64,000 nucleotides of DNA from Pseudomonadota bacterium (lineage in GTDB: Bacteria > Pseudomonadota > Gammaproteobacteria > Steroidobacterales > Steroidobacteraceae), in the NCBI GenBank assembly GCA_021805865.1, contig JAJZDX010000013.1, forward strand, positions 62,001 to 126,000, read 5' to 3'. The position numbers were made by a program, and so were the translations under genes. Each line of letters opens with the position of its first letter. The first letter of the stretch is position 1. The notes beneath the pieces are model-generated. The model was not told the origin of the DNA. It searched no databases and saw only the letters and a list, made by a program, of their open reading frames with translations. Below, one piece after another: positions 23,189 to 32,205 of this stretch.

Positions 23189-24451
23189 TTGCAGCAGATG
23201 AGTCCGATAGACCTCGAGCGCAGCCGGATCCAGACAACAGATGAGTCCTCCGATGGGATCCGCGCGCGGCACGGACATCGGCGCCGGATTGTCCTGCTCG
23301 TGGTCGCGCTCGCGGTGCTCGTCGTTGCGGCCGCGGCAGGCTGGTGGGCCGCTCGACCGGCAGCTCCCCCTACCTACCTCACGTCCCCTGTGACACGGGG
23401 GGATATTTCCCCGACCGTCACGGCAACCGGGACCGTAAACCCCGTGATGACGATCATCGTCGGATCCTACGTGTCGGGTGTCATCCGGGACGTGTACTGC
23501 GATTACAACACGAAGGTGAAAAAGGGGCAGCTTTGCGCCAGGATCGATCCACGCCCCTATGAGGCGGCGCTGAAGCAGGCCGAGGGCCAGCTCGCGCGCG
23601 ACAGCGCGCAGCTCGCCGGCGCGCGCATCGACCTGGCCCGCTACGCGGCGCTGGTCAATCGGAATCTCGTCTCGCGGATGACCTATACCGACCAGGCGGC
23701 GCTCGTGCACCAGCTGGACGGGCAGGTCGAGGTCGATCGCGCGCTGGTGTCGACCGCCAAGGTCAATCTCGGATACACGAACATCACCTCTCCGGTGAAC
23801 GGAACGGTGGTGGCCCGGAACATCACGGTTGGGCAGACCGTGGCAGCGAGCTTCCAGACGCCCACGCTCTTTCTGATCGCCACCGACCTGACCCGGATGC
23901 AGGTCGACACCAACGTGAGTGAAAGCGATATCGGCTCCATCCAGGACGGTGATCCGGCCGACTTCACGGTCCCGGCATATCCGAGTCGCACGTTTCGAGG
24001 CAGCATCGTGCAGGTGCGGCAGGCGCCGCAAGTCATACAGAACGTCGTGACCTACGATGCGGTGGTCGGTGTCTCGAATCCGGACTTTTTATTGAAGCCG
24101 GGCATGACCGCGACGGTGGGAATCATCACGGCACGGCGCAAGGACGTGCTGCGCATACCCGACCGGGCGCTGCGGTTCTCGCCGGGCGGGCTTGCCGCGG
24201 CACACTCCAGCGCAGCGGGCGGCGGGGCCGGCGCTGCGGGTGCGGCGGTCAAGGGGGGCGGACAGCCCGCCGAGGTCTGGGTGCTGCGGCGATCGAGGCC
24301 GGTCGCGGTGGCGATCCGCGTGGGCCTCGATGACGGAACCTACAGCGAGCTGCTGAGCGGAGACTTGCGCGAGGGCGATGAGGTGATCGTCGGGGAGCAG
24401 CCCGCCGGCGCTTCCGGGAGCGCTCAAACGTTGCGCTTCTGGCGTCTGTAG
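23189..24451 (+). CDS. MacA-like periplasmic adaptor
   Basis: 420 residues of HlyD/MacA type: a cytoplasmic basic start, a membrane anchor (about 33-52), the lipoyl/hairpin part with YCDYNTKVKKGQLCARIDP, the NLGYTNITSPVNGTVV segment and a C-terminal barrel. It would link the MacB-like ABC protein to an outer-membrane channel; none is encoded next to it. TTG 23189 has GGAGG at 23178-23182 (6-nt spacing), so I prefer it, but ATG 23198, nine bases downstream, is the alternative. It has two Cys in the lipoyl region, unusual for a periplasmic adaptor. Confidence 0.88.
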   Translation: MQQMSPIDLERSRIQTTDESSDGIRARHGHRRRIVLLVVALAVLVVAAAAGWWAARPAAPPTYLTSPVTRGDISPTVTATGTVNPVMTIIVGSYVSGVIRDVYCDYNTKVKKGQLCARIDPRPYEAALKQAEGQLARDSAQLAGARIDLARYAALVNRNLVSRMTYTDQAALVHQLDGQVEVDRALVSTAKVNLGYTNITSPVNGTVVARNITVGQTVAASFQTPTLFLIATDLTRMQVDTNVSESDIGSIQDGDPADFTVPAYPSRTFRGSIVQVRQAPQVIQNVVTYDAVVGVSNPDFLLKPGMTATVGIITARRKDVLRIPDRALRFSPGGLAAAHSSAAGGGAGAAGAAVKGGGQPAEVWVLRRSRPVAVAIRVGLDDGTYSELLSGDLREGDEVIVGEQPAGASGSAQTLRFWRL

Positions 24452-24471
24452 CTTCGGCGGCCGCACGCCCC

Positions 24472-26622
24472 ATGGCCTCACCCGTCATTGAGTTGCGCCA
24501 CATCACCCGCCTCTACCGGGTCGGGGGAACCGAGCTGCGCGCGCTCGATGGGGTGGAGCTGAGGATCGAGCGCGGTGAGTTCGTCGCGATCATGGGCGCC
24601 TCGGGCTCGGGCAAGTCGACTCTCATGAACATTTGCGGCTGCCTCGATCGGCCGACGGACGGTCAGTATCTGTTCGAGGGGGTCGATCTGTCGCGCTCGA
24701 GCGAGCCGGCGCTCGCCCGCCTGCGCAGCGAGCGCATCGGCTTCGTCTTTCAGAGCTTCAACCTCCTGGCGCGCACGAGCGCCATCGAGAACGTGGCGCT
24801 GCCGCTGTTCTACGGTGCTTCCGGCCCTTTGAGCCGCCGCGCGCGGCTCGAGCGGGCGCGCGCGGCGCTCGCCGATCTTGGCCTGGGGGAGCGCGAAGGG
24901 AACACCCCGAGCCAACTGTCGGGCGGACAGCAGCAGCGTGTCGCGATCGCCCGCTCCCTCATCAACCGCCCCGATGTGCTGCTCGCCGATGAGCCGACCG
25001 GAAATCTCGATACCCGCACGTCTCACGAGATCATGCAAACCCTGCGGCGACTCAATCGCGAGCAGAACGTGACGGTCATCGTGGTGACTCATGAGCGTGA
25101 TATCGCCGGCTATGCCGAGCGGATCATCCTGATGCGCGACGGGAAGATCGTTTCGGACGAGGTCAATCGCACGCCCGTGGCCGTTGCGGCGCCGCCTGCG
25201 GCCGCCTCGTCCGGGGGCGGCCCGCCTTCCCGGGGGCAAGGGGCGCTGGCGGCGATCGCCGCTCCGGCTTCGCTCGGTTTTGCCCGGATGATTCTCTCGA
25301 GCGCCGCCCAGGCGGTGGGACGAAACGCGTTGAGGTCCGTGCTCACCATGCTGGGGGTGTTCATCGGTGTCGCGGCGCTCATCGCCATGGTGGCGGTCGG
25401 CCAGGGCGCCAATCAGGCGGTGGCCCGGCAGATTCAGAACCTGGGGACCAATATGCTGGTGGTCGTGCCGGGGGCGACGACCGCCGGTGGCGTGCGCGCC
25501 GGATTCGGCAGCGCCTCGTCTCTGACCACCGGCGATGCCGAGGCTCTGCGCCGGGATGATCCTGCCGTGGCCGCCGTCGGCTACATGATCCGCCAGCTCG
25601 CCCAGGTGCAGTACGGCGGGCAGAACTGGACGACCAGCATCCAGGGGGTTACTCCGGATTACCTGCGAATCACCAACTGGCGGATCGCGGCGGGCCGGAT
25701 GCTACATGAGTCCGACGAGCGCGACGCGGCCATGGTGGCCCTCATCGGCGAGACCGTCTACCGGCAGCTCTTCTCTCCCTTCGAGAATCCGATCGGGGCC
25801 CGGATCGAGGTGAAAGGGCAGAGCATGGTGGTGGTCGGGCTGCTCGCCGCCAAAGGGCAGACCGCCTTCGGGCAGGATCAGGACGATGTGGTGATGATTC
25901 CCTTCAGCACCGCGCAGGATAAGGTGTTGGGCGTGGCGGCGCCGAGCGCCGCGCAGAGCATCGCCACGACCACCATCGGCAACGCGGCGATGAGCGTCAC
26001 GAGCTCGGCGGCCGCATTTCCTCCGCCGCCGAACCCCTACAGCATCCCCCCGCGCATGACCGGGTACGTCAACGCGATCTTTGTGCAGGCCGCGACCCAG
26101 GCCCTCGTTCCCACCGCACTTCAGCAGGTGACCGACACCCTCATGCGCCGCCACCGCATCGCCCCCGGGGATACCGCGGACTTCGCCGTCCACAATCTCA
26201 GCCAGATCGCCCAGGCCGCCGAGGGCTCCTCGCGCATCATGGCGCTGCTGCTCGCCGTCGTGGCCTCGATCTCGCTGCTGGTCGGCGGCATCGGCATCAT
26301 GAACATTCTGCTGGTGTCGGTCACCGAGCGCACGCGCGAGATCGGACTGCGGATGGCGATCGGAGCGCGCCGCCTGCACGTGCTGCTGCAGTTCCTCGTC
26401 GAGTCGATCTTCCTCAGCGTCACGGGGGGCGTCGCCGGGATTCTCGCCGGTGTGGCGGTCTCGCTCCTCGTTTCGGCGCTCGCGCATTGGCCGATTCTGC
26501 TCTCGGTGGGGGCGATCGGTGGCGGCTTCCTGTTCTCCGCCGGCGTGGGGATCTTCTTCGGCTACTACCCGGCGCGCAAGGCCGCGCGTCTGGACCCGAT
26601 CGAGGCGCTGCGGTACGAGTGA
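24472..26622 (+). CDS. MacB-like ABC transporter (ATPase-permease fusion)
   Basis: 716 residues. Residues 1-230 are the ATPase: Walker [10 protein letters not shown] (42-50), signature [15 protein letters not shown], Walker [14 protein letters not shown] Pro/Ala linker leads to the MacB permease: one membrane helix near 290, a large periplasmic domain with Gly/Ala/Ser-rich stretches, and three C-terminal helices from about 605. MacB pumps use ATP to drive periplasmic substrates (lipopeptides, siderophores, macrolides) through an outer-membrane duct. It starts 20 bp after the MacA-like gene. Confidence 0.92.
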   Translation: MASPVIELRHITRLYRVGGTELRALDGVELRIERGEFVAIMGASGSGKSTLMNICGCLDRPTDGQYLFEGVDLSRSSEPALARLRSERIGFVFQSFNLLARTSAIENVALPLFYGASGPLSRRARLERARAALADLGLGEREGNTPSQLSGGQQQRVAIARSLINRPDVLLADEPTGNLDTRTSHEIMQTLRRLNREQNVTVIVVTHERDIAGYAERIILMRDGKIVSDEVNRTPVAVAAPPAAASSGGGPPSRGQGALAAIAAPASLGFARMILSSAAQAVGRNALRSVLTMLGVFIGVAALIAMVAVGQGANQAVARQIQNLGTNMLVVVPGATTAGGVRAGFGSASSLTTGDAEALRRDDPAVAAVGYMIRQLAQVQYGGQNWTTSIQGVTPDYLRITNWRIAAGRMLHESDERDAAMVALIGETVYRQLFSPFENPIGARIEVKGQSMVVVGLLAAKGQTAFGQDQDDVVMIPFSTAQDKVLGVAAPSAAQSIATTTIGNAAMSVTSSAAAFPPPPNPYSIPPRMTGYVNAIFVQAATQALVPTALQQVTDTLMRRHRIAPGDTADFAVHNLSQIAQAAEGSSRIMALLLAVVASISLLVGGIGIMNILLVSVTERTREIGLRMAIGARRLHVLLQFLVESIFLSVTGGVAGILAGVAVSLLVSALAHWPILLSVGAIGGGFLFSAGVGIFFGYYPARKAARLDPIEALRYE

Positions 26623-26624
26623 GC

Positions 26625-26653
26625 GCCGCGGGCCGCAGCCGCCGGCCCGCGGC
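26625..26653 (+). terminator. Hairpin after the MacB-like gene
   Basis: Perfect 10-bp stem GCCGCGGGCC/GGCCCGCGGC with a 9-nt loop, starting two bases after the stop codon. There is no T run, so termination is only likely, not shown. Confidence 0.45.
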
Positions 26654-26719
26654 GGCGCAGGCGCATCGGTCACCCGAGAGGGGTGCGGGCCGCAGGGCTC
26701 GCCGCCCGGCGTGGGGCAG

Positions 26720-26749
26720 GACGCACGCTATTGCGACGCACGCTATTGC
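26720..26749. repeat. Two perfect 15-bp tandem copies
   Basis: The unit GACGCACGCTATTGC occurs twice without a gap (26720-26734, 26735-26749). The stop codon of the minus-strand ABC-2 permease (26743-26745) lies in the second copy, so copy number could move the stop. Confidence 0.85.
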
Positions 26750-27537
26750 GTCATTCTGGGATACATCCGGCTGGCGATGGCGATCATCAGCGCCGCGGTC
26801 AGGACGAGGGCGGCAACGTCATGAGCCAAGCCGTAGGTGCTGCGCCCCGAGGTCAACATGACGGCGCGCAGCCCGTCGACCTCATACGTGAGAGGATTGG
26901 CCGAGGAGATCCAGCGCAGCCACCGGGGCATCAGGGCGATCGGATAGATCGCGTTGCTCGCGAAGAAGATGGGCATGGTGAGCACCTGGCCGATGCCCAT
27001 GAAGCGCTCCCGGGTGCGCACGATGCAGGCGATGATGAGCGAGAAGGTCGAGAAAAGACCCGCGCCGAGGACGATGAGGAGGATCGCGTACGCGGTGTCG
27101 GCGGGGGCATGGTTCAGGTGCACGCCGAGTAAGGCGGCGCACAGGTATATGACCAAGGCCTGGGAGAGGGCGCGCACGCTGGATGAGAGCGCCTTGCCGC
27201 ACACGAGGGCGCTGCGGGGCGCGGGGCTCGCCAGGTAGCGGTGCAGCACGCCAAGGTCGCGCTCCCAGATCGCCGAGATGCCGTAGAAGATCGCGACGAA
27301 GAGCACGCTCTGGGCGAGGATGCCCGGGGTGAGGAAATCCAGGTAAGCCACGTGGTGCGGCGCGAGACCGCGAACCTGGGCCATGACTTCTCCGAAGAGC
27401 ACCAGCCACAGCACCGGCTGGATCGCCCGGCTCACGAGCTCCCAGGGGTCGTGTCGCAACTTGCTCACCTCCGCGCCGGCGACCGCCAGCACCTGCGTGA
27501 GGTAGCCGCCCATGGCTGCGGCCCGCAGGGTGCTCAT
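26743..27537 (-). CDS. ABC-2 type exporter permease
   Basis: 264 residues, six predicted helices, matching ABC-2 permeases of the DrrB/NodJ type (SRAIQPVLWLVLFGEVMA, LTPGILAQSVLF, and a conserved NPLTYEVDGLR near the end). It overlaps the ATPase gene by 4 nt and would form the membrane half of an exporter of unknown substrate. The 3' end is inside a 15-bp tandem repeat. Confidence 0.9.
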   Translation of the reverse strand: MSTLRAAAMGGYLTQVLAVAGAEVSKLRHDPWELVSRAIQPVLWLVLFGEVMAQVRGLAPHHVAYLDFLTPGILAQSVLFVAIFYGISAIWERDLGVLHRYLASPAPRSALVCGKALSSSVRALSQALVIYLCAALLGVHLNHAPADTAYAILLIVLGAGLFSTFSLIIACIVRTRERFMGIGQVLTMPIFFASNAIYPIALMPRWLRWISSANPLTYEVDGLRAVMLTSGRSTYGLAHDVAALVLTAALMIAIASRMYPRMTQ

Positions 27538-28376
27538 GTGTGTTCCCGTGCCGCCCGGCGAGACTGGCGCACGTTGCGGTAATCCCCCCCCTCGGGGGCG
27601 AGGCCCGTCAGCTTCTCGAACACGTCATCCAGTGTGGCGTTCGCTCCGGCCTCGGCCTTGAGGGCTGCGGGCGTGCCCACGGCCTGGATGCGGCCACGGT
27701 CGATCAGCGCGATCCGATCACAGAGGACGTCGGCCTCGTCCATGTAGTGAGTCGTCACGATCACGGCGGCTGCGAGCCGGGCGCGCAGGTCGCGGATGTG
27801 GCTCCAGACAGCGTGCCGGGCGACAGGGTCGAGGCCCTCGGTCGGCTCATCCATGAAGATGATCGCCGGCCGGTGCAGCGTGCTTTGCGCAATCTCGAGG
27901 CGTCGGATCATGCCGCCCGAGTAGTTCCGCACCAGGCGCTCGCGGACCTCGGTGAGGCCCATCATGGCGAGTGCCTCGCCGATGCGCTGTTTGCGCTCGG
28001 CTCTTGGAATGAGGTAGAGCCGGGCCGAGAGCAGCAGGTTCTCATAGCCGGTGAGCTCGCTGTCCGCCGAGAGCAGCTGCGGCACGTAGCCGATGTGGCG
28101 GCGTACCTGCGCGGCTTGGGTCGCGAGGTCGAACCCGGCCACCACCGCGCCTCCGGAGGAGGGAGGGAGCATGGTCGTCAGCATCTTGATGAGGGTGCTC
28201 TTGCCGGCGCCGTTCGGTCCGATCAGGCCGAAGATCTCCGCCCCCCGCACGCCAAGGGATACCGCATCGACGGCCGTCAGAGCGCCGAATCGGCGTGTCA
28301 GCCGGTGTGTCTCGACGACCGCGGGGCGGGGATTGCCTCTGTCAACGGACTGCGGTACTGCGCCGGCGGTGGGCAC
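27534..28376 (-). CDS. ABC exporter ATP-binding protein (DrrA type)
   Basis: 280 residues with Walker A GPNGAGKST (53-61), Q-loop VPQLLSADSELTGYENL, the signature YSGGMIRRLEIAQ and Walker B FMDEPTEGLDP. The last residue block (LDDVFEKLTG) is the usual end of DrrA-like ATPases. It powers the ABC-2 permease. The gene follows the hibernation factor by 9 bp reading downstream, so both may share a transcript. Confidence 0.9.
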   Translation of the reverse strand: MPTAGAVPQSVDRGNPRPAVVETHRLTRRFGALTAVDAVSLGVRGAEIFGLIGPNGAGKSTLIKMLTTMLPPSSGGAVVAGFDLATQAAQVRRHIGYVPQLLSADSELTGYENLLLSARLYLIPRAERKQRIGEALAMMGLTEVRERLVRNYSGGMIRRLEIAQSTLHRPAIIFMDEPTEGLDPVARHAVWSHIRDLRARLAAAVIVTTHYMDEADVLCDRIALIDRGRIQAVGTPAALKAEAGANATLDDVFEKLTGLAPEGGDYRNVRQSRRAAREHT

Positions 28377-28385
28377 GGACGCCTC

Positions 28386-28931
28386 CTAGATCACGTGAAG
28401 CGAGCTCGCCTGCGGGCCGAGATCACCGGCTTCCTCGGAGAATCGGACCTCCATGCGGGTCGCGAGGTCCTCGAACCGGCTGCCGACCAGGCTGTTGCGA
28501 TGAAAGTAGATCAGACGTCCGTCGGCGGTTTCGATGCGACCGCAGCCGCGTTCGAGATCGAGCTCGCAGATGCGCCCGTGAGCGATCTCTGTGCGATGTT
28601 TCACATCCCCGCGGTGCTTGCGCTCGTAGTCCTCGAGCTTGCGACGCGCCGCGAGGAACGCATCGCGCAGCGCCACGTAGGGGTCCTCGTGGGCGTGATC
28701 TGCGGGATGCGCGTGCCGGATCGCGATCTCCTCGTCCGGAAGCGTGATGTCGATCCTGAAATCATAGAGGGCGCCCCGGTGCTTGTGATGGGGCGAGGGC
28801 TCGAGGACGACCTGGCAGCGCAGGATGTGCGTGCTGAACCGATCGAGTCGTGCGGCCAGCTCGCGAATGCGGGCCTCGAGTGCGGCAGAGGGGTCCATGT
28901 GGCGGAAGGTGATCTGAAGCGGAAGTATCAT
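28386..28931 (-). CDS. Ribosome hibernation-promoting factor with cold-shock-like domain
   Basis: 181 residues. The first 105 match HPF/RaiA (PLQITFRHMDPSAALEARI, with basic residues that contact 16S rRNA), which stalls idle ribosomes. The last 65, GRICELDLERGCGRIETADG followed by YFHRNS, resemble a cold-shock nucleic-acid-binding fold (FGFI changed to CGRI). Such fused forms are known in proteobacteria; the tail presumably binds RNA. ATG 28931 fits the domain start; the longer frame to 29147 is not conserved-looking. Typically induced in stationary phase or hypoxia, which the sequence does not show directly. Confidence 0.85.
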   Translation of the reverse strand: MILPLQITFRHMDPSAALEARIRELAARLDRFSTHILRCQVVLEPSPHHKHRGALYDFRIDITLPDEEIAIRHAHPADHAHEDPYVALRDAFLAARRKLEDYERKHRGDVKHRTEIAHGRICELDLERGCGRIETADGRLIYFHRNSLVGSRFEDLATRMEVRFSEEAGDLGPQASSLHVI

Positions 28932-29253
28932 GAGCAATCCCTCGAGGAGGTGATCGACACCCGCGAGTCGGGGAGCGCCTGCGGATTTGCGCCGCAGCGC
29001 GTTGCGTCCCCGGCGCGGGGCGCTGCCCGAAGAGACGGGGGTCTGCGGGATACGGCCGGGATGTGCGGGCGGTGCGAGGCGGTGAGGGGCCGGCCCGCGC
29101 GCCTCGCCGGGGACAGGGGAATCATATCCACCGGGATCACAACGCAAGCGGCGTGGCCCGGCAATCAGTACTTTTCCGCAGCGACAGGCGGCCCCCGGCG
29201 CCCGGCGTGCGGGGGCGCGAGCACCGGGCGAGCTTGCGCCCGCGCCGCTCTCC
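28932..29253. other. Intergenic region without a recognised feature
   Basis: About 320 bp between doxDA and the hibernation factor. It should contain the promoter of the latter, but only a weak TATGAT-like element was seen on the minus strand; no RNA motif or gene recognised. Confidence 0.5.
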
Positions 29254-30324
29254 TCAGCCGCTCCGATCGAGGATGAGCGTGAATGGATGTCCGTCGACGG
29301 AGTGCAGCACCAACCGGTACCGCCCGCCGCTCAGGTGCAGATCCGGTCGTGCGGGCGGCAGCGTGATGATGGCGCGCGCGCCCATCTTCGCGCTGATGCC
29401 GGCATAGCCGGGACCGAAGCGGTTGTAGGGGTATTCATTGAGAAAGTTGCCGGGCGGCAGGGCCGAGAGCGCCGCGCCGTTCCAGTGCTCCACCGGGACC
29501 GCGCCGGGTCCAAACAGCTCGGCGCGGACCACGTTGGCAGGCACCGCGGCCGTGCCGCCATCGAGATACGCCGTGAATCGCACCTGGCCGTCCGTGCTCA
29601 GGCGCCCCGCGGAGAGGCTGAGGTGGTGCGCGCCGGGGCTGACCGGGCCGCCATGAAAGGGTGTCAGTACCGAGCCGCGGTAGTAGTTGTAGGTCAGGAC
29701 GACGAACAGCACCGTCGCCCCGGCGCCGATCAGGCTCCAGCGCTTGAGGCGCGGCGCGGGCCACGGGCCGCCCGCGAGCCACTGGAACCAGGCGGTGTCG
29801 GGGAGTCTCGGATGCCGCTTTGCGAGCCAGCCGTCGACCGAGTAGGCGCCCGCGCCCGCCAGGCACAGCGCGATACCCATGCCGAAATTGGCCGAAGCCA
29901 TGGTCCACTCATCGATGCAGGTGGCCCCTTGCCAGCCGAAGAGCAGCATCAACACGACGCTCAGCCCGACCGTCACCAGCGCCGACAGGCGGGTCATGAA
30001 GCCGAGGAGCAGAAACAGGCCGAAGAGGAGCTCCAGCGCGCTGAAGACGATCACGCCGGCGTACAGCAGCGCGAAGTGGTGCAGCATGAAGTCCACGACG
30101 TGGCTCATCCCCAGCAGCGCCCCGGGCATGGCCGACTGGAATTTGTTGGCCATCCAGCTGGGCGCGTGCGGATCGAGCTTGGCGGGGGCGTAGAGGAAGC
30201 GGCGGCTGCCGCCGCCCCAGTAGATCCAGCCCTGCACGAAGCGCACCGCCAGCATCGCGAGTCCGAGCTGGCGCCAGGCTCCGGCCGGGTCGGCGCCTGG
30301 CGCCTCAAGGGGGGGGGTGCTCAT
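29254..30324 (-). CDS. doxDA: Thiosulfate:quinone oxidoreductase, fused DoxD-DoxA subunits
   Basis: 356 residues. Residues about 15-175 form the four-helix DoxD part (LAVRFVQGWIYWGGGSRR, then LLFGLFLLLGFMTRLSALVT), and after a further anchor helix near 190-210 the DoxA part follows (NYYRGSVLTPFHGGPVSPG to the end). In Acidianus the two subunits form TQO, which oxidises thiosulfate to tetrathionate and reduces quinone; fused DoxDA forms occur in acidophilic and other sulfur oxidisers. It lies 19 bp after the substrate-binding protein gene. Thiosulfate activity is inferred from the family. Confidence 0.88.
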   Translation of the reverse strand: MSTPPLEAPGADPAGAWRQLGLAMLAVRFVQGWIYWGGGSRRFLYAPAKLDPHAPSWMANKFQSAMPGALLGMSHVVDFMLHHFALLYAGVIVFSALELLFGLFLLLGFMTRLSALVTVGLSVVLMLLFGWQGATCIDEWTMASANFGMGIALCLAGAGAYSVDGWLAKRHPRLPDTAWFQWLAGGPWPAPRLKRWSLIGAGATVLFVVLTYNYYRGSVLTPFHGGPVSPGAHHLSLSAGRLSTDGQVRFTAYLDGGTAAVPANVVRAELFGPGAVPVEHWNGAALSALPPGNFLNEYPYNRFGPGYAGISAKMGARAIITLPPARPDLHLSGGRYRLVLHSVDGHPFTLILDRSG

Positions 30325-30343
30325 GGGTCTCTCCCGAAACCGG

Positions 30344-31408
30344 CTATGGCGCCGGGCGATGAGTCTTGCGCCCGTTCGCGGCGGGCTTGAAGCCGTATCG
30401 CTCGAAGATACGCAGCGCCGTGGGCGAGCGAAGGAACCCGATCCAGGCGCGCGCCGCGCTCGGATGGGCGGCGCCGCGCACCACCGCGGCCGCGTAGACC
30501 GCTCTGACGTTCTCGGAGGCGGGAATGTCGACATGACCGATCGGATGTCCGGCCTGCTCCTGGAAGATCGCCTCCGACTTCCAGGTGAGGCCGGCATCGG
30601 CGAGACCCTGCATCAGGTACAGCGGCGTCTGGCGGTGATGAATGTGCGTAAGGAGAGTCTGCCCGTCGGCCACCTTGCCGACGTACACCGCGTGCTCGAG
30701 GCTCGCGCCGCCGGCCTTGGTCAGTGCGATCCGGATCTGGCGCGCCACGCCCTCCCAGGCCGGGTTGGGCATGACGAGACGCACCCCGGGCTTGCCCAGG
30801 TCCTTCAGGCCGGTGATCCGGGCGGGATTGTCCCTTGGGACCATGATCGTGAGGTCGTTGGTGACGTAGGGCACCGCCGGCCCCTGCAGCCATCCACGCC
30901 GGATGTAATCGTCCACCTTCTTCAGTCCGGCGGCATAGACGTCGGGCTTGACCGTCCATGTCATGTTGCCGATGGTGATGGTTCCTCCATGCTGCATCTG
31001 CCGGATGAGAATTCCCGGCGGCAGGGTCTCATAATAAATCCGCCCCCTGAGCGCCGGGTGCGCCTTCTCGAAAGCCGCAACGAGCGGCGCCATCGCAAAG
31101 TAGTAGTTCCCCCCGACGAAGATCACCAGCCGGGGGTGGTCGAGGCTGCCGTGGAAATCCGGCAGATCGTCCACTTCCGGTACGGTGAACACGAGCCCCT
31201 TGTCGATTGCCGGATTGTTCCGCCCATGGCTCCAGGGCGGAAACACCCGCTCCTGATACCGGGGCGGCTCGGCCCGGCCTGCGCAAGCGGGATCCGCCGC
31301 CTGTGCGAGCGTCGGCGCAAGCGCCAGCAGCCCCAGGGCTGCGAACAGGCCAAGATGCGCCCGTACCCGATTTCTCCCTCGCATCGCCCTCTCCCGCGGC
31401 GAGGTCAT
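30344..31408 (-). CDS. Periplasmic substrate-binding protein (sulfate/molybdate type fold)
   Basis: 354 residues with a Sec signal (about 10-38, ending AQAAD) and a type-II binding-protein fold: LVIFVGGNYYFAMAPLVAAF, then a hinge VTNDLTIMVPRDNPARI and the C-terminal IGFLRSPTALRIFERYGF that is typical of ModA/sulfate binding proteins. No ABC permease or ATPase adjoins, so it may present a sulfur compound to the DoxDA enzyme rather than to a transporter (inference). It overlaps the Tat-exported protein gene by 4 nt. ATG at 31384 is an alternative start giving a shorter signal. Confidence 0.8.
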   Translation of the reverse strand: MTSPRERAMRGRNRVRAHLGLFAALGLLALAPTLAQAADPACAGRAEPPRYQERVFPPWSHGRNNPAIDKGLVFTVPEVDDLPDFHGSLDHPRLVIFVGGNYYFAMAPLVAAFEKAHPALRGRIYYETLPPGILIRQMQHGGTITIGNMTWTVKPDVYAAGLKKVDDYIRRGWLQGPAVPYVTNDLTIMVPRDNPARITGLKDLGKPGVRLVMPNPAWEGVARQIRIALTKAGGASLEHAVYVGKVADGQTLLTHIHHRQTPLYLMQGLADAGLTWKSEAIFQEQAGHPIGHVDIPASENVRAVYAAAVVRGAAHPSAARAWIGFLRSPTALRIFERYGFKPAANGRKTHRPAP

Positions 31409-32205
31409 TTGGCATACCCGAAGCCGGCCCTCTGAAGCTCCGGCAGCGTGCCCACGATTCCCGGGGTCAATACCGCCCCGGGAATGAGGTGATTGGTGAA
31501 CTCGGCCGCCATGCGCTCATGGTTGAGGTTGTCCGGATTGATGCCCTGTTTGCGAAGCGCCAAGGTGAGCTCCCAGACCTCGTTGTGACAGGCCAGGAAC
31601 ACCAGGCCCCGCCGCTGCAGGACGGTGATGCTGTTGTCGCGCGGGGAGTACACGCCCTGCGGGTTCTCGAAATCGGCCGGGGCGGCGTCCGAGGCCGGCG
31701 GCTCCTCGAGCCAGAGATTGCGCGTCCACTTGCCCTTGGTGAGCTTCGCGAGATATCTCTCCCAGATGAAATCGTCGTACAGCGCGAGGTGGGCGGTGCC
31801 GTGAGTGGCGGAGACGGGGAGGAAGTTCGGATGCCTGAACGACCAGATCTGCACGTTCATCGAATTGCGCATGAGATTGAGCCACGGGCTCTCGAGCGCC
31901 GTGTTGTCCCATGCCTGCCTCGGCCCTGCGCGGTAGCGCAGCACCAGATCCAGGGCCTCCGCGTCCCACTGCTCGGGCCGGGTGAGGATCATGGGCACGG
32001 ACTTGAAGTCCCTGCGGCGCGGCGCCTTGGCCAGGGCGGTCGCGAGGTCCCGCAGCGTCGCGGCGCCGGCGGGAACCAGGCTCGCCTGAGGGGCGCTCCC
32101 GGCCCATGCGGCGTGCGCGCTTGCAAGCGCGGCGCCCGCCATTCCCAACCCGGTGACGCTCATTTTCATCGCATCCCGGCGGCTCATCGGCTTTTGCAGC
32201 ATCAT
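31405..32205 (-). CDS. Tat-exported DsrE-like protein
   Basis: 266 residues. SRRDAMK at 8-14 is a twin-arginine signal followed by a hydrophobic stretch ending about residue 35. The last 70 residues (GLVFLACHNEVWELTLAL, then VLTPGIVGTLPELQRAGFGYAK shortened here) resemble DsrE/YchN proteins, whose conserved Cys carries sulfur; Cys206 is the only Cys in the protein. An exported sulfur-carrier or sulfur-binding role beside doxDA is inferred. ATG 32205 is chosen because AGGAG lies 9 nt upstream; an in-frame ATG at 32232 lacks such a site. Confidence 0.72.
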   Translation of the reverse strand: MMLQKPMSRRDAMKMSVTGLGMAGAALASAHAAWAGSAPQASLVPAGAATLRDLATALAKAPRRRDFKSVPMILTRPEQWDAEALDLVLRYRAGPRQAWDNTALESPWLNLMRNSMNVQIWSFRHPNFLPVSATHGTAHLALYDDFIWERYLAKLTKGKWTRNLWLEEPPASDAAPADFENPQGVYSPRDNSITVLQRRGLVFLACHNEVWELTLALRKQGINPDNLNHERMAAEFTNHLIPGAVLTPGIVGTLPELQRAGFGYAK

